Below are positions 1-7,957 of a stretch of DNA of 22,088 bases, in pieces. The DNA lies in contig CAZIGK010000031.1 of the NCBI GenBank assembly GCA_964538615.1, forward strand, positions 1-22,088, read 5' to 3'. This stretch comes from CAZIGK01 sp964538615. GTDB taxonomy: Bacteria; Pseudomonadota; Alphaproteobacteria; Rickettsiales; RI-342. Each line of letters opens with the position of its first letter. Within the stretch, counting starts at the first letter, position 1. The notes beneath the pieces are model-generated. The model did not search any database and was not told the origin of the DNA. It was given only the letters and a program-made list of their open reading frames with translations. Both the position numbers and the translations under genes were made by a program.

Positions 1-71
1 AGCAGCGGAGGGATTTGAACCCCCGACCAAGGGATTATGATTCCCCTGCTCTACCGCTGAGCTACGCTGCC
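1..71 (-). tRNA. tRNA-Met (anticodon CAU), 3' end cut off by the window edge
   Basis: Read on the minus strand, the sequence folds as a cloverleaf. The acceptor strand GGCAGCG pairs with the last seven bases at positions 1-7, with a G-U pair at 1:72. The D arm starts TAGCTCAGCGG, the anticodon stem GGGGA/TCCCT encloses the loop ATCATAA, and the T arm contains GGTTCAAATCC. The anticodon is CAU. The loop begins with A and the pair next to it is A-U, so it lacks the three G-C pairs ending at the loop that mark initiator tRNA. Elongator tRNA-Met is the best reading. A tRNA-Ile with a lysidine-modified CAU anticodon cannot be excluded. The discriminator base and CCA lie outside the window. Confidence 0.9.
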
Positions 72-92
72 ACAAAACGGAAACAAAGCGGA

Positions 93-98
93 GATAAT
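93..98 (-). promoter_or_regulatory. possible -10 element of the tRNA gene
   Basis: On the minus strand the hexamer TATTAT lies about 22 bases upstream of the tRNA 5' end. A TTGCCT hexamer is found upstream but with a spacer of only 14 bases, so the -35 assignment is weak. The call rests on hexamer match and position only. Confidence 0.25.
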
Positions 99-102
99 AT
101 GT

Positions 103-132
103 TTGGACAGAGAAGGCAAGTGCTTTTATAGT
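103..132 (+). promoter_or_regulatory. possible promoter of the giant secreted protein gene
   Basis: TTGGAC (103-108) and TATAGT (127-132) are separated by 18 bases. TATAGT matches the -10 consensus at five of six bases and the -35 match is partial. The start of transcription would fall near 139, about 33 bases before the ATG at 172. This agrees with the ATG, not the upstream TTG at 103, being the true start codon. Confidence 0.35.
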
Positions 133-171
133 TCTTTGAGCCTTTGTCCATCACGCAATCAGGGTGAAATC

Positions 172-3100
172 ATGCACAAAAGACGGGAAGATACAGGCCC
201 CGCACACAGTAAAAAGATTGTTTTAACGTCACTTTTTCGTGATTTTAGACTGCATACCACGCAGGGTATCTACCTGCTTGCCACCGTGCTATTGACTCTC
301 GGCTTCCTCCTGAAACCCACCCCCGCTCAGGCAGAAGATGTCTGTGAATGCATTATGAACCGCATGGCAGAGGCCGCCGCCGCCCGCATGTGTTACAGTT
401 GGGGAGGGGGACGTACAGGCGACCCTTCGCTGCAAGGGGTAGATTGCTCTGGTCTGGGCATCTGGGCAGCCAATGCCTGCGGTGTTCCTTTATCAGGCAA
501 TGTGGCATCTTTCCGTAACTCTGGTCAGCGTAAAGAAGCCCGCATCGCAGACCTTCTGAACAACACCACTGGTGAATGCGGCGCTGGCGTGTTTGAAATT
601 GGGGACGCCTACACCATTGACTTTTCAGGCAATGGCTCACTGGATCACGTATTGTGGTTCGGTGGCTGTACAGAAGATGGCACCCCCTATTTCTGGGAAT
701 CCACCACCATCAATTACAGCGGCATGCCACCGGACAGTAATGCCGGGGTTCGACAAGTCTTGGTACAACCGGGTATCGCCTTTCTGGATAACGGCTACAC
801 TGGCACCTATGATGTACTCCCCCAATGCGAAATGGATGATTTGGGCGAACCCGTCATTGATCAGGCGAAAGTGGCTGCCGCCTCTGGAGACATATGCCCC
901 GCTGGTACCATGGTTGGGGGTGCCAGTGGCCCTACCGGTCTTTTCGCATGGCAATTCCCCACAAAAGAAGGCGACGGACTACTACTCTGGTGGGAATTGG
1001 GCCCCAACAGCGGTAATGCCGGCCCTCAACCAAGCGAGTTATGTCCGGGGGATGTCGTCAGTGATCAATGCAACTTTAGCTTTTTACCCCCCAAACCGCC
1101 TCATAACTGCCTGACAGGAGACGGCATTAATCCCTGCCGTTACACAGAAGCAGACTATCGCATCTTCACAGATGGCGTCTTTACGGGCGTACCGGGCGCC
1201 CTGCCCCATTTTGCCAGTTCTTTGCGTCCCTGCAATGAAACCCGCAAAACCCGCACCATGAAGTTCTTCTTCCAGCAGGAATATGTCTATCCGGAAAACC
1301 CACCGCCCCAAACCCCCGGTAAAGACCGCACCGAATACGCGTATTATTACCTGCCGGAATGTTATGGGCTTCGCCAGAAACTCAACCCCGCCATCAAAGG
1401 GCTGCAAGAACAAATTCAAAACGCCCTGAAAAAATATTACCGCGCCAAATACGATACCTATTCCACCGGGCGCATCGCCAGCGGCGAAATTGCCGCCTCC
1501 GCTTCAGATACAGTGGAAATCGGTGAATTAAACCGACAGCTCGCTGACCTGAAATCACAGCTCATGGCGTGTGAGCATATTCAGGGAGCTTCCAGCGATA
1601 TTTACGATGACTACTTCTCACTCGCCTGCAAAAACGGAGACTCCCCCTCCGGCCCACAGCCGGGGCTACCCGCCAAGGAAAATAAAAAGAAACTGGAAGA
1701 ATGTGTCAACGAACATATTGAAAAGCACAAAGACCATGAAATTGTAGCTGAATCTCTGGGCTTGAGCGCACCGCTGGGCATTCATGAAAATCTCTGCCGC
1801 AAAATTCCGCAAATCCGTGGCTGCAACCCTGAAGGCCACGAACCATACGAACGCATCTATAACCACAATCACCCCTTCGCCCCACGGGACGATGCCCACC
1901 TGCAAACCTATGCAGGCCCGACATTTGGCTATCCCAAAACCACAGAAACCTGTCAGGATCCACGCTCCGGACAAATCATCCCCATTGTCAAAGATACCCT
2001 GTGCGAAACAGGCATGGATCGCCGCAAAGCCTTTGAAGCCTGCGAAATTTGCAAAGGCAAAAAAGCCACAAGCTTCGGGGAGTCTCAATTTAGTAATCGC
2101 GATGACTGGGAAGATGCCGATTGCGATAGCGTCTCATCCCGCCTGCAAGAACCACGCTGCTACACCTGTAACCTGAACTGCAACCCCTTCTGGTGGCCGC
2201 AATGCAGCCAGCATGACGGCATCCGGGACGGTTATACAGACGTCTCCATGCAAACAGTTGGCATCTGCTGTAATATTCTTCGCTATCAGGTCGTGCCGGA
2301 TAATATGTTGCTGTGGCGTCAGAAGAAAAGCAATGCCTACATCAATTCCAGTGTTTGGCGGGATCTGGGCTACGAAGCCGAAGGAGCCGTAGATCTGTGG
2401 GAACATTCCCCCGCAAAAGATGGGAACAATGACTACGATGCCTTCCCCTACATATGGGATAGCACCAATATCCTCTTCAGAAGCCCGGCTGAGTGGGATC
2501 ACCTGTCCAATTACTTTAACAACATGTTCCGCTCCCCCATTTCCAAAGTGCCGGAACTCACCCCCGGTGACGATGAACCACGCACGGTCAAGCCTTACAT
2601 GCAATGGTATGATCACACTCAGGGGCGCCCACAATGTAAAGGGGACTTTGACATGATTAAAGGCATTGGCGAACCGACACGCCAATGCAATATCGGCGGT
2701 TTTGAAGAAATGAAGCTCTATCAGGCACGCTGCTTTACCTTCTTTGGCATTCACTGCCTGTGCGACTATGAAAAAACCTTCAAGATCGGCTCTGCCGAAG
2801 AATATGTCCTCATGCGCGCAGGCGTCAGTATGATCAAAGGCGCAACCGACTATAGCAGCAGCAAGGTGACCCGTCAGGCTTCCCGTATCTGGCCTTTAAG
2901 CTGGAGAGGCTACATCAGTGAGCCACAAGATCCGGAACAGGCCATCCGCGATGGTCGCCCACCGCTGCGCTTCCCCTACGCGAACGGTCACTACGAAACC
3001 GTGAAAAGCGCCATTGATACCGGGCTGGATAATGCCATGCCGGGGGATATCATCATCTACCATTCATACATGGAAAATGATGGCAATATGCCGGATAGCT

Positions 3101-5532
3101 ATCGTCTGCCGCATGTGGCCTACGTGGAATATGCCCACACCAAAAAAACCTGCGAGAATGCCTACACCGCACCCGGTGCCGGCCCATCAGAATCCTGTAG
3201 CGGGGATAACCCTAACTATTACATCATCGTGTCAGAATATAATTACGGCAAGTTCCCGGATCAGTGTGGCAATACCGACCGCTGGGGCATTGAAACCCGC
3301 CGCACCCTATGGAAAAACATGCCGCAATATTTTGAATATAACGGCCACCGCAAACCGCGTCCCTTCCCGGCGGATGTCAAACAACACAACCCCACCCTCT
3401 CCTGTCAGGATCCCGCTCTGACCGAGTGTAATGAAGACCTGTGGGATAAGGTGGAGGTCTATCACCCGTTGAAAGATGTCCGGCGCAGCAGCTACAAACC
3501 AACAGAAGGTAAAGTTCCTAACCGCCCAAGCATCCATGACATACCGGAACAAACGGAAGCAGAGGTCATACCCTATAACAGCCTCGTATCCGGTGGAGAA
3601 TATTCTATCATCAACGGGCCATCCGTCTGTCCGGATACCATGGCACGCCTGCTACAACGCATGGGTTCCAATATCCCCCCCGATGAGGCAGCGCAAATAT
3701 GGAACATGCTAACGCAAGCGGGTATTGATCCAACCTTCTGGCTGGCGCAGTGCGGCAAAGAAAGCCAATGTGGCGCCACAGGCATTGGCCGTCCACCCTG
3801 TCATAACATCCACGGTGTGCGCCCCAATGATTATGATGGCGGCGGCATTTGCCCCACTCGCAACGACTTCAGCAGCTACCCAAGTTATACCGCCAGTGTG
3901 CGTGGATGGATCTTAACCATGACCACCCGTGGTATTTATGCGGATGCTGGTCGCACCACACCGGAAACCATTGCGCCCATCTATGCCCCTGCATCGGACG
4001 GCAATGACGAAGCCCAATATATCCAATTCATGAGGGATTATATGGATTTCGCTCGTGGTAACGAGCCAGACGCCTCCCGTTGTGGCATTACCCCTCCTGA
4101 AGAAGAAGAGGAGGAGGAAGAAAATGAAGAAGAGGAGGAGCATGCCACCACTGCCCCCACCCAGTGCTATGAAGAACTGAACAACCTCAACCCATCCGAT
4201 TTTGCTGCGGGAGAAATGTTTGAAAAAGCCATGCGTGACCGTGATGCAGGCTGCGACCCGCCAACAGGCTTGCGACGCATTCCCGGCCCACCGGTTGGTT
4301 CCATTCTGTTCACGACCATGATTACGCCAAATGAGGCGAACGATCCGGAAGGCACAGGTATTATCCCCGTTTCGCAGGACATCAACCCGACTGAACAAGC
4401 TCGCCCACCAGAGTTCAATAACGGTATGGGCAGCGGTGGCCCCGGCGAGTATCCGGGTGTTGGCGGCCCTGGCAGTGGTTCAGGCAGCCCCGGCAGTCCT
4501 GGCACTCCCGGCAGCCCTGGCAGCCCTGGCAGTCCTGGCAGTCCCGGCGGCGGTGGCGGTGGCGGCGGAACCGATGCCGATTGTGATAAAGTCTCGACAG
4601 ACTGGGCAGATATCAATACCACCTGTAGCGGTCCGTTTGTAGACGCCTTCGATGACCTGTTCTACAGCCTGTTGGATATTACGGAAGGTATCCGTGGCAA
4701 CACCTCCTATGGCGGTATCACGCTAGCTGGTCTCCCACCGGAAATTGACCCTGCCCGCTTCCCGGAAGATCGCAATCCTTTGGTCAAACCCCTGTGCACC
4801 ATTCCCGTATTGGATAGCTGCAAGGATGCCCCTTTCTGCTTCATCTACCCGGAATGGGGACGCTGCGATGCGTGGGGATTCCAGCGCAAAACCTGCAAGC
4901 TGAATGAATGGCACTACACGTCAGACCGCATGCTGGCAGATGATCCACGCACCTCGCTCTACCGTAACCGTGGCTACAGCAATGATTTTGTGGTGGACTA
5001 CCTGCAAACGCAAGGCTTCCTGAATGCGGAGGAAAACCCTAAAGCCAACATGTGGTCGCAAATTATGCTGAAGCGCACCCCTATTGAATGGATTCAGCAT
5101 CTTTCCGGTGAAACCTGCTGGATGCTGGGGGATCGCAGTTGCCCCAGTGGCTCCGGTGATGTCAACCGATTGATCTGGCTATGGAACAAATACAATCAGG
5201 ATGACGATATCTACGACATTAACACCAGTGTCTGGCAAAATATCCAAATTGGCAAGACCGTTGCCGTCATGGTGTCGGATAAGTATTTCCGTGGTCAGGC
5301 AGGCATCGTCACCGGGGTCAACCCGTACCAGCAATGCGTAAACATTGCGTCTTCCAACTGGCTGAAAGGAGAGTGTACCTCCCTCGGCAGCCAACAGTGG
5401 GATGTCACCAATTGCTATCAGGTCACGGATAGCTTTGCCAAAAGCTGCATCCGCACCTGTGTACCGATTAACAAAATCGCCTTCATGTGGAATGCGGTGT
5501 TAGACAACACTCCCCCACCACCTGCAAATTAA
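172..5532 (+). CDS. giant secreted cysteine-rich protein with NlpC/P60-like, CHAP-like and glucosaminidase-like domains
   Basis: This gene encodes 1786 residues of unrecognised family. The ATG at 172 is chosen because AGGG lies 7-11 bases upstream. A TTG at 103 would extend the frame by 23 residues but has no such site. A signal peptide is visible: a basic start, a hydrophobic stretch (GIYLLATVLLTLGFLL) and a likely cut after PAQA. Residues of about 55-180 resemble an NlpC/P60 peptidase, with GVDCSGL (Cys92) and DHVLWFGG (His159). Residues of about 880-1030 look CHAP-like (PGDIIIYH, PHVAYVEYA with His981, then IVSEYNYG), but no clear nucleophile cysteine is seen. Residues of about 1153-1298 resemble the FlgJ/glucosaminidase fold, with FWLAQCGKESQCG and candidate Glu1197. 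A glutamate run and a Gly-Ser-Pro repeat link to a C-terminal domain of unknown type that has a weakly CHAP-like segment (AGIVTGVN). About 60 cysteines suggest disulfides and a periplasmic or extracellular location. A role in peptidoglycan cleavage is inferred. Similar cysteine-rich proteins accompany conjugation or secretion systems, but none is present here. Confidence 0.85.
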   Translation: MHKRREDTGPAHSKKIVLTSLFRDFRLHTTQGIYLLATVLLTLGFLLKPTPAQAEDVCECIMNRMAEAAAARMCYSWGGGRTGDPSLQGVDCSGLGIWAANACGVPLSGNVASFRNSGQRKEARIADLLNNTTGECGAGVFEIGDAYTIDFSGNGSLDHVLWFGGCTEDGTPYFWESTTINYSGMPPDSNAGVRQVLVQPGIAFLDNGYTGTYDVLPQCEMDDLGEPVIDQAKVAAASGDICPAGTMVGGASGPTGLFAWQFPTKEGDGLLLWWELGPNSGNAGPQPSELCPGDVVSDQCNFSFLPPKPPHNCLTGDGINPCRYTEADYRIFTDGVFTGVPGALPHFASSLRPCNETRKTRTMKFFFQQEYVYPENPPPQTPGKDRTEYAYYYLPECYGLRQKLNPAIKGLQEQIQNALKKYYRAKYDTYSTGRIASGEIAASASDTVEIGELNRQLADLKSQLMACEHIQGASSDIYDDYFSLACKNGDSPSGPQPGLPAKENKKKLEECVNEHIEKHKDHEIVAESLGLSAPLGIHENLCRKIPQIRGCNPEGHEPYERIYNHNHPFAPRDDAHLQTYAGPTFGYPKTTETCQDPRSGQIIPIVKDTLCETGMDRRKAFEACEICKGKKATSFGESQFSNRDDWEDADCDSVSSRLQEPRCYTCNLNCNPFWWPQCSQHDGIRDGYTDVSMQTVGICCNILRYQVVPDNMLLWRQKKSNAYINSSVWRDLGYEAEGAVDLWEHSPAKDGNNDYDAFPYIWDSTNILFRSPAEWDHLSNYFNNMFRSPISKVPELTPGDDEPRTVKPYMQWYDHTQGRPQCKGDFDMIKGIGEPTRQCNIGGFEEMKLYQARCFTFFGIHCLCDYEKTFKIGSAEEYVLMRAGVSMIKGATDYSSSKVTRQASRIWPLSWRGYISEPQDPEQAIRDGRPPLRFPYANGHYETVKSAIDTGLDNAMPGDIIIYHSYMENDGNMPDSYRLPHVAYVEYAHTKKTCENAYTAPGAGPSESCSGDNPNYYIIVSEYNYGKFPDQCGNTDRWGIETRRTLWKNMPQYFEYNGHRKPRPFPADVKQHNPTLSCQDPALTECNEDLWDKVEVYHPLKDVRRSSYKPTEGKVPNRPSIHDIPEQTEAEVIPYNSLVSGGEYSIINGPSVCPDTMARLLQRMGSNIPPDEAAQIWNMLTQAGIDPTFWLAQCGKESQCGATGIGRPPCHNIHGVRPNDYDGGGICPTRNDFSSYPSYTASVRGWILTMTTRGIYADAGRTTPETIAPIYAPASDGNDEAQYIQFMRDYMDFARGNEPDASRCGITPPEEEEEEEENEEEEEHATTAPTQCYEELNNLNPSDFAAGEMFEKAMRDRDAGCDPPTGLRRIPGPPVGSILFTTMITPNEANDPEGTGIIPVSQDINPTEQARPPEFNNGMGSGGPGEYPGVGGPGSGSGSPGSPGTPGSPGSPGSPGSPGGGGGGGGTDADCDKVSTDWADINTTCSGPFVDAFDDLFYSLLDITEGIRGNTSYGGITLAGLPPEIDPARFPEDRNPLVKPLCTIPVLDSCKDAPFCFIYPEWGRCDAWGFQRKTCKLNEWHYTSDRMLADDPRTSLYRNRGYSNDFVVDYLQTQGFLNAEENPKANMWSQIMLKRTPIEWIQHLSGETCWMLGDRSCPSGSGDVNRLIWLWNKYNQDDDIYDINTSVWQNIQIGKTVAVMVSDKYFRGQAGIVTGVNPYQQCVNIASSNWLKGECTSLGSQQWDVTNCYQVTDSFAKSCIRTCVPINKIAFMWNAVLDNTPPPPAN
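4099..4140 (+). repeat. glutamate-rich low-complexity linker inside the giant protein
   Basis: The codons GAA and GAG encode a nearly pure run of glutamate interrupted by one asparagine, about residues 1310-1323. It separates the glucosaminidase-like domain from the following region and is probably a disordered, acidic linker. Confidence 0.85.
4426..4569 (+). repeat. Gly-Ser-Pro tandem repeat (collagen-like linker) inside the giant protein
   Basis: Degenerate 9-base units of the form GGCAGYCCY encode repeated G-S-P-G-S-P triplets and end in a run of eight glycines, at about residues 1419-1466. The glycine at every third position resembles collagen-like repeats, but the tract is short. It is most likely a flexible spacer before the C-terminal domain, and a site where copy number could change by slippage. 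Confidence 0.85.
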
Positions 5533-5564
5533 GGACAGGACGCCATCTGCCTTCAGGCAGAACG

Positions 5565-5591
5565 AAAAAAAGAGGGGGCGCCAGCCCCCTC
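5565..5591 (-). terminator. intrinsic terminator of the divL-tsaE-amgK-murU operon
   Basis: An 8-bp stem GAGGGGGC/GCCCCCTC with a four-base loop spans 5572-5591. On the minus strand it is followed by seven T residues (the A run at 5565-5571 on the plus strand). It lies about 58 bases after the murU stop. A smaller hairpin, CTGCC-TTCA-GGCAG at 5547-5560, precedes it on the plus strand and may help end the giant gene's transcript. Confidence 0.9.
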
Positions 5592-5649
5592 CCCCATGAT
5601 GCGCAATGAATGGTCATACTCTGCCATAGACACTGACAAACCCGATCAC

Positions 5650-6411
5650 TCACACCACGACGCGGTAATATTCCTCCGCTTGGGCAACCCCGCCACCATC
5701 GCCAATATGTAGCCACAGGTTATCATGTGCCAAACCTTGTACCGGATGCTGCCGTTCGTCAGCCAGAGCCTGACGAAACATCGTACCCAATGAAAAAACA
5801 GGAATATCTCCCTCGCGCTGCCATTGCTGAAGATAAGGTTTCAGCATGGTCGGATCCATCAATTGCACTCCGGCAAATACATGGGTTGGCGGGTGAGTCG
5901 CATCCGGCAAATGAATCATCCCATCCGCATCCAACACAAAATCACCTTTTCCCTCATAACCAAGGCTCTGCGCAGGGTCAGCCATGAGTAGCAGGCAATG
6001 ACATTCCTCTCGCATGGCAAAGCGTGCGGCCAGCCGATGCAAGGCAAGCTCTGCTCCATCCACCCAGGTAATATCCGAATTAACGACATAAAACAGGTCA
6101 TCTCCCAGATGAGGCAATGCTTTCAGCAATCCCCCGCCGGTTTCCAATGGCACCTCCTCGCGGGAGAACACCACCTCCACATCTTTTCGTTGCTCCACAT
6201 GGGCAATCAGTTGGTCAGCGCGGTAACTGGCATTCATCACCACCCGCTCTATTCCCGCCTGCACCAGCTTATCCAACACCCGGTCTATCAGGGTACGGCC
6301 AGCCACCGGCACCAGCGGCTTGGGAATATCATCGCGGTGGCTTCGCATCCGCGTTCCAAGCCCTGCCGCAAACACCATGGCGGTTTGAGGTATCCGTACC
6401 GGTTGTTGCAT
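5650..6411 (-). CDS. murU: nucleotidyltransferase, probable N-acetylmuramate alpha-1-phosphate uridylyltransferase
   Basis: The product has 253 residues. The N-terminal signature of sugar-phosphate nucleotidyltransferases is clear: AAGLGTRMR (residues 15-23) followed by PKPLVPVAGRTLID (30-43), then ETGGGL (90-95) and the metal-binding NSD (111-113). In MurU the reaction is MurNAc-1-phosphate plus UTP to UDP-MurNAc in cytoplasmic peptidoglycan salvage. The sequence alone would also fit a mannose- or glucose-1-phosphate enzyme. The assignment to MurU rests on the directly upstream amgK-like kinase. The ATG at 6411 overlaps the amgK stop by one base (TGATG) and has AAGG just upstream, so translation is probably coupled. 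An ORF extension to 6456 is possible but would lie within amgK. Confidence 0.82.
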   Translation of the reverse strand: MQQPVRIPQTAMVFAAGLGTRMRSHRDDIPKPLVPVAGRTLIDRVLDKLVQAGIERVVMNASYRADQLIAHVEQRKDVEVVFSREEVPLETGGGLLKALPHLGDDLFYVVNSDITWVDGAELALHRLAARFAMREECHCLLLMADPAQSLGYEGKGDFVLDADGMIHLPDATHPPTHVFAGVQLMDPTMLKPYLQQWQREGDIPVFSLGTMFRQALADERQHPVQGLAHDNLWLHIGDGGGVAQAEEYYRVVV

Positions 6412-7451
6412 CACGCCTTCCCCATCACATCCGCAGGGAAATGCTGGCGCAACCATGCGGCAACCGGCGTCAGCATCGGGTGCTGCAAGTCACGCCACAC
6501 ATAGCCCCACACACGGGGTAAATACTGCAAGTAACGGCGTTTACCATCGCGTTCACATAACCGTGCAAACACCCCAACAATCTTCAGGTTACGCTGCGCC
6601 CCCAAAATCGCATACGCATCACGGAAAGCACGCCCCGCCTTCTCATCTTTACCAAAACGCTCGGCAATATAATAATTCAGCATATCGGCCGCCACCTCCG
6701 GGCAGACATCCCGCCGCGCATCCTCCAGTAGGGATACCAAGTCATAAGCCGCACTACCCCACAGGGCATCCTGAAAATCCAGCAGACCCAGCCGCGCATT
6801 GCCTTCCCGCTCTGGCAACCACAACAAATTTTCCGCATGATAGTCTCTCAGCACCAGCGTTTGCGGGCTATGCTGCATCACATGCGCTAACGGCTCCTGC
6901 CATAGGTTCAGAAAAGCCTGCTTATCCGCATCACTCAGGTTCACTCCTACATGCGGCGCAAACCAATCCAGCAAAATCCGCAATTCACGCAGATACGCTT
7001 CAGCATCATACGCTGCCACATCGGCCAGATTCTGCGCATCCCTCAGGGATAACAGCACATCCACCGCCTGCCGATAATAAGCCAGCTCCTTTGCAGGCAA
7101 ATGATCCAGCAAAACCCGAATCAATCCCTGCCCCAAATCTTCCAGCAGCAAAAAACCGTGGCTAATATCCGCAGCAATAATCGAAGGTGCACTTAACCCC
7201 CGGTCTTTCAGGTAGCGCGCAATTACAATAAATGGCTGCACGTCTTCTTGGGGAGGTGGAGCATCCATCAATATCCAGCGCCGCCCCTCCTTATCCACCA
7301 GCCGCTCATACCGACGAAAGGACGCATCCCCTGCAATCGGGGTACGCTCAAACGGAGCATTCGGCTGCTGTGCCAAAAACGCCTGCAACAACGTCTCTCG
7401 TGGGTTTGCATCGGCCACGCTATTGTGGTTTCGCACTTCGTCCATCACCAT
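6411..7451 (-). CDS. amgK: aminoglycoside phosphotransferase-fold kinase, probable MurNAc/GlcNAc anomeric kinase
   Basis: The product has 346 residues and the APH-type kinase fold. LRDYHAENLLW (residues 201-211) provides the catalytic Asp203 and metal-binding Asn208, and LLDFQDA (223-229) provides the DFG-equivalent Asp225. The N-lobe sequence IAGDASFRRY (39-48) is typical of the alphaproteobacterial family next to tsaE. AmgK phosphorylates the anomeric carbon of MurNAc and GlcNAc, feeding MurU and bypassing de novo UDP-MurNAc synthesis. That specificity is inferred from pairing with murU. The start at 7451 lies two bases after the tsaE stop and has AGGTGA seven bases upstream. A second ATG two codons later is possible. 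Confidence 0.82.
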   Translation of the reverse strand: MVMDEVRNHNSVADANPRETLLQAFLAQQPNAPFERTPIAGDASFRRYERLVDKEGRRWILMDAPPPQEDVQPFIVIARYLKDRGLSAPSIIAADISHGFLLLEDLGQGLIRVLLDHLPAKELAYYRQAVDVLLSLRDAQNLADVAAYDAEAYLRELRILLDWFAPHVGVNLSDADKQAFLNLWQEPLAHVMQHSPQTLVLRDYHAENLLWLPEREGNARLGLLDFQDALWGSAAYDLVSLLEDARRDVCPEVAADMLNYYIAERFGKDEKAGRAFRDAYAILGAQRNLKIVGVFARLCERDGKRRYLQYLPRVWGYVWRDLQHPMLTPVAAWLRQHFPADVMGKA

Positions 7452-7453
7452 GG

Positions 7454-7957
7454 CTACATCACCTGCTGAAACCATTGCCGCATCGCTCCTGTCGCGTGAA
7501 TCATCAGTTGCCGCTGCATGGCCTCGCCGCCTGCAACTGTCTCCAGCCTGATTGTTAGCATATCCAACGGGGCAATGGATAGAATTTTTTCCGGCCATTC
7601 TACCAATAGCAAATGTGTGGCAAAGGCTTCATCCATCCCCAGTTCATAACATTCGTCTTCACTCTCCAAACGGTATAGATCCACATGCCATACCTCGGGT
7701 GTTCCTTCCGGCTGATAAGGCTGCACCAGCGTAAATGTCGGGCTAGGCACAGGATAGGTATCACATTGCATCAACCGACGGATAAACGCACGACTAAAGG
7801 TCGATTTTCCCGCCCCCACGTCTCCTATCAGCGCCACCAGCCCACATGGACACCCCGTTTGTTGCCATGCCTCTGCAAAGCGTGCGGCCAATGCCTGCAT
7901 CGCCTGTTCATTCTCCACCAGCAACCGCATTTCCCGCATCGCGTCGCCCGGTATCAT
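7454..7957 (-). CDS. tsaE: tRNA threonylcarbamoyladenosine biosynthesis ATPase TsaE
   Basis: The product has 167 residues. TsaE is the ATPase that, with TsaB and TsaD, transfers the threonylcarbamoyl group to A37 of tRNAs reading ANN codons. The Walker A motif GDVGAGKST (45-53), the family motif PSPTFTLV (71-78), HVDLYRL (91-97) and LLVEWPEK (117-124) are all intact. The ATG overlaps the divL stop as ATGA, with GGACAGG upstream, so it is probably translated from the same mRNA. A later methionine at residue 7 is an alternative start. Its partner TsaD is encoded about 5 kb away in this window, and TsaB is not seen. Confidence 0.95.
   Translation of the reverse strand: MIPGDAMREMRLLVENEQAMQALAARFAEAWQQTGCPCGLVALIGDVGAGKSTFSRAFIRRLMQCDTYPVPSPTFTLVQPYQPEGTPEVWHVDLYRLESEDECYELGMDEAFATHLLLVEWPEKILSIAPLDMLTIRLETVAGGEAMQRQLMIHATGAMRQWFQQVM

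Noticed and set aside
103..171. N-terminal extension of the giant protein from a TTG codon at 103
   Set aside because: It has no ribosome site, it would run through the likely promoter, and the ATG at 172 has a good ribosome site and gives a normal signal peptide.
1..171. Integration site of a mobile element at the tRNA gene
   Set aside because: The giant gene adjoins the 5' side of the tRNA, whereas integrases normally use the 3' end. No integrase or repeated tRNA end was seen.
4471..4569. Short regularly spaced repeats that might be mistaken for a CRISPR array
   Set aside because: The 9-base units have no spacers and are in frame in a coding sequence, giving Gly-Ser-Pro repeats.
4167..4622. 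151-codon minus-strand open frame with a proline/glycine run
   Set aside because: It is the antisense reading of the Gly-Ser-Pro repeat of the giant gene and has no independent support.
6455..7165. 236-codon plus-strand open frame opposite amgK, Pro/His/Ala-rich
   Set aside because: It is a shadow of the amgK coding strand in a GC-rich region, with no motif or ribosome site to support it.
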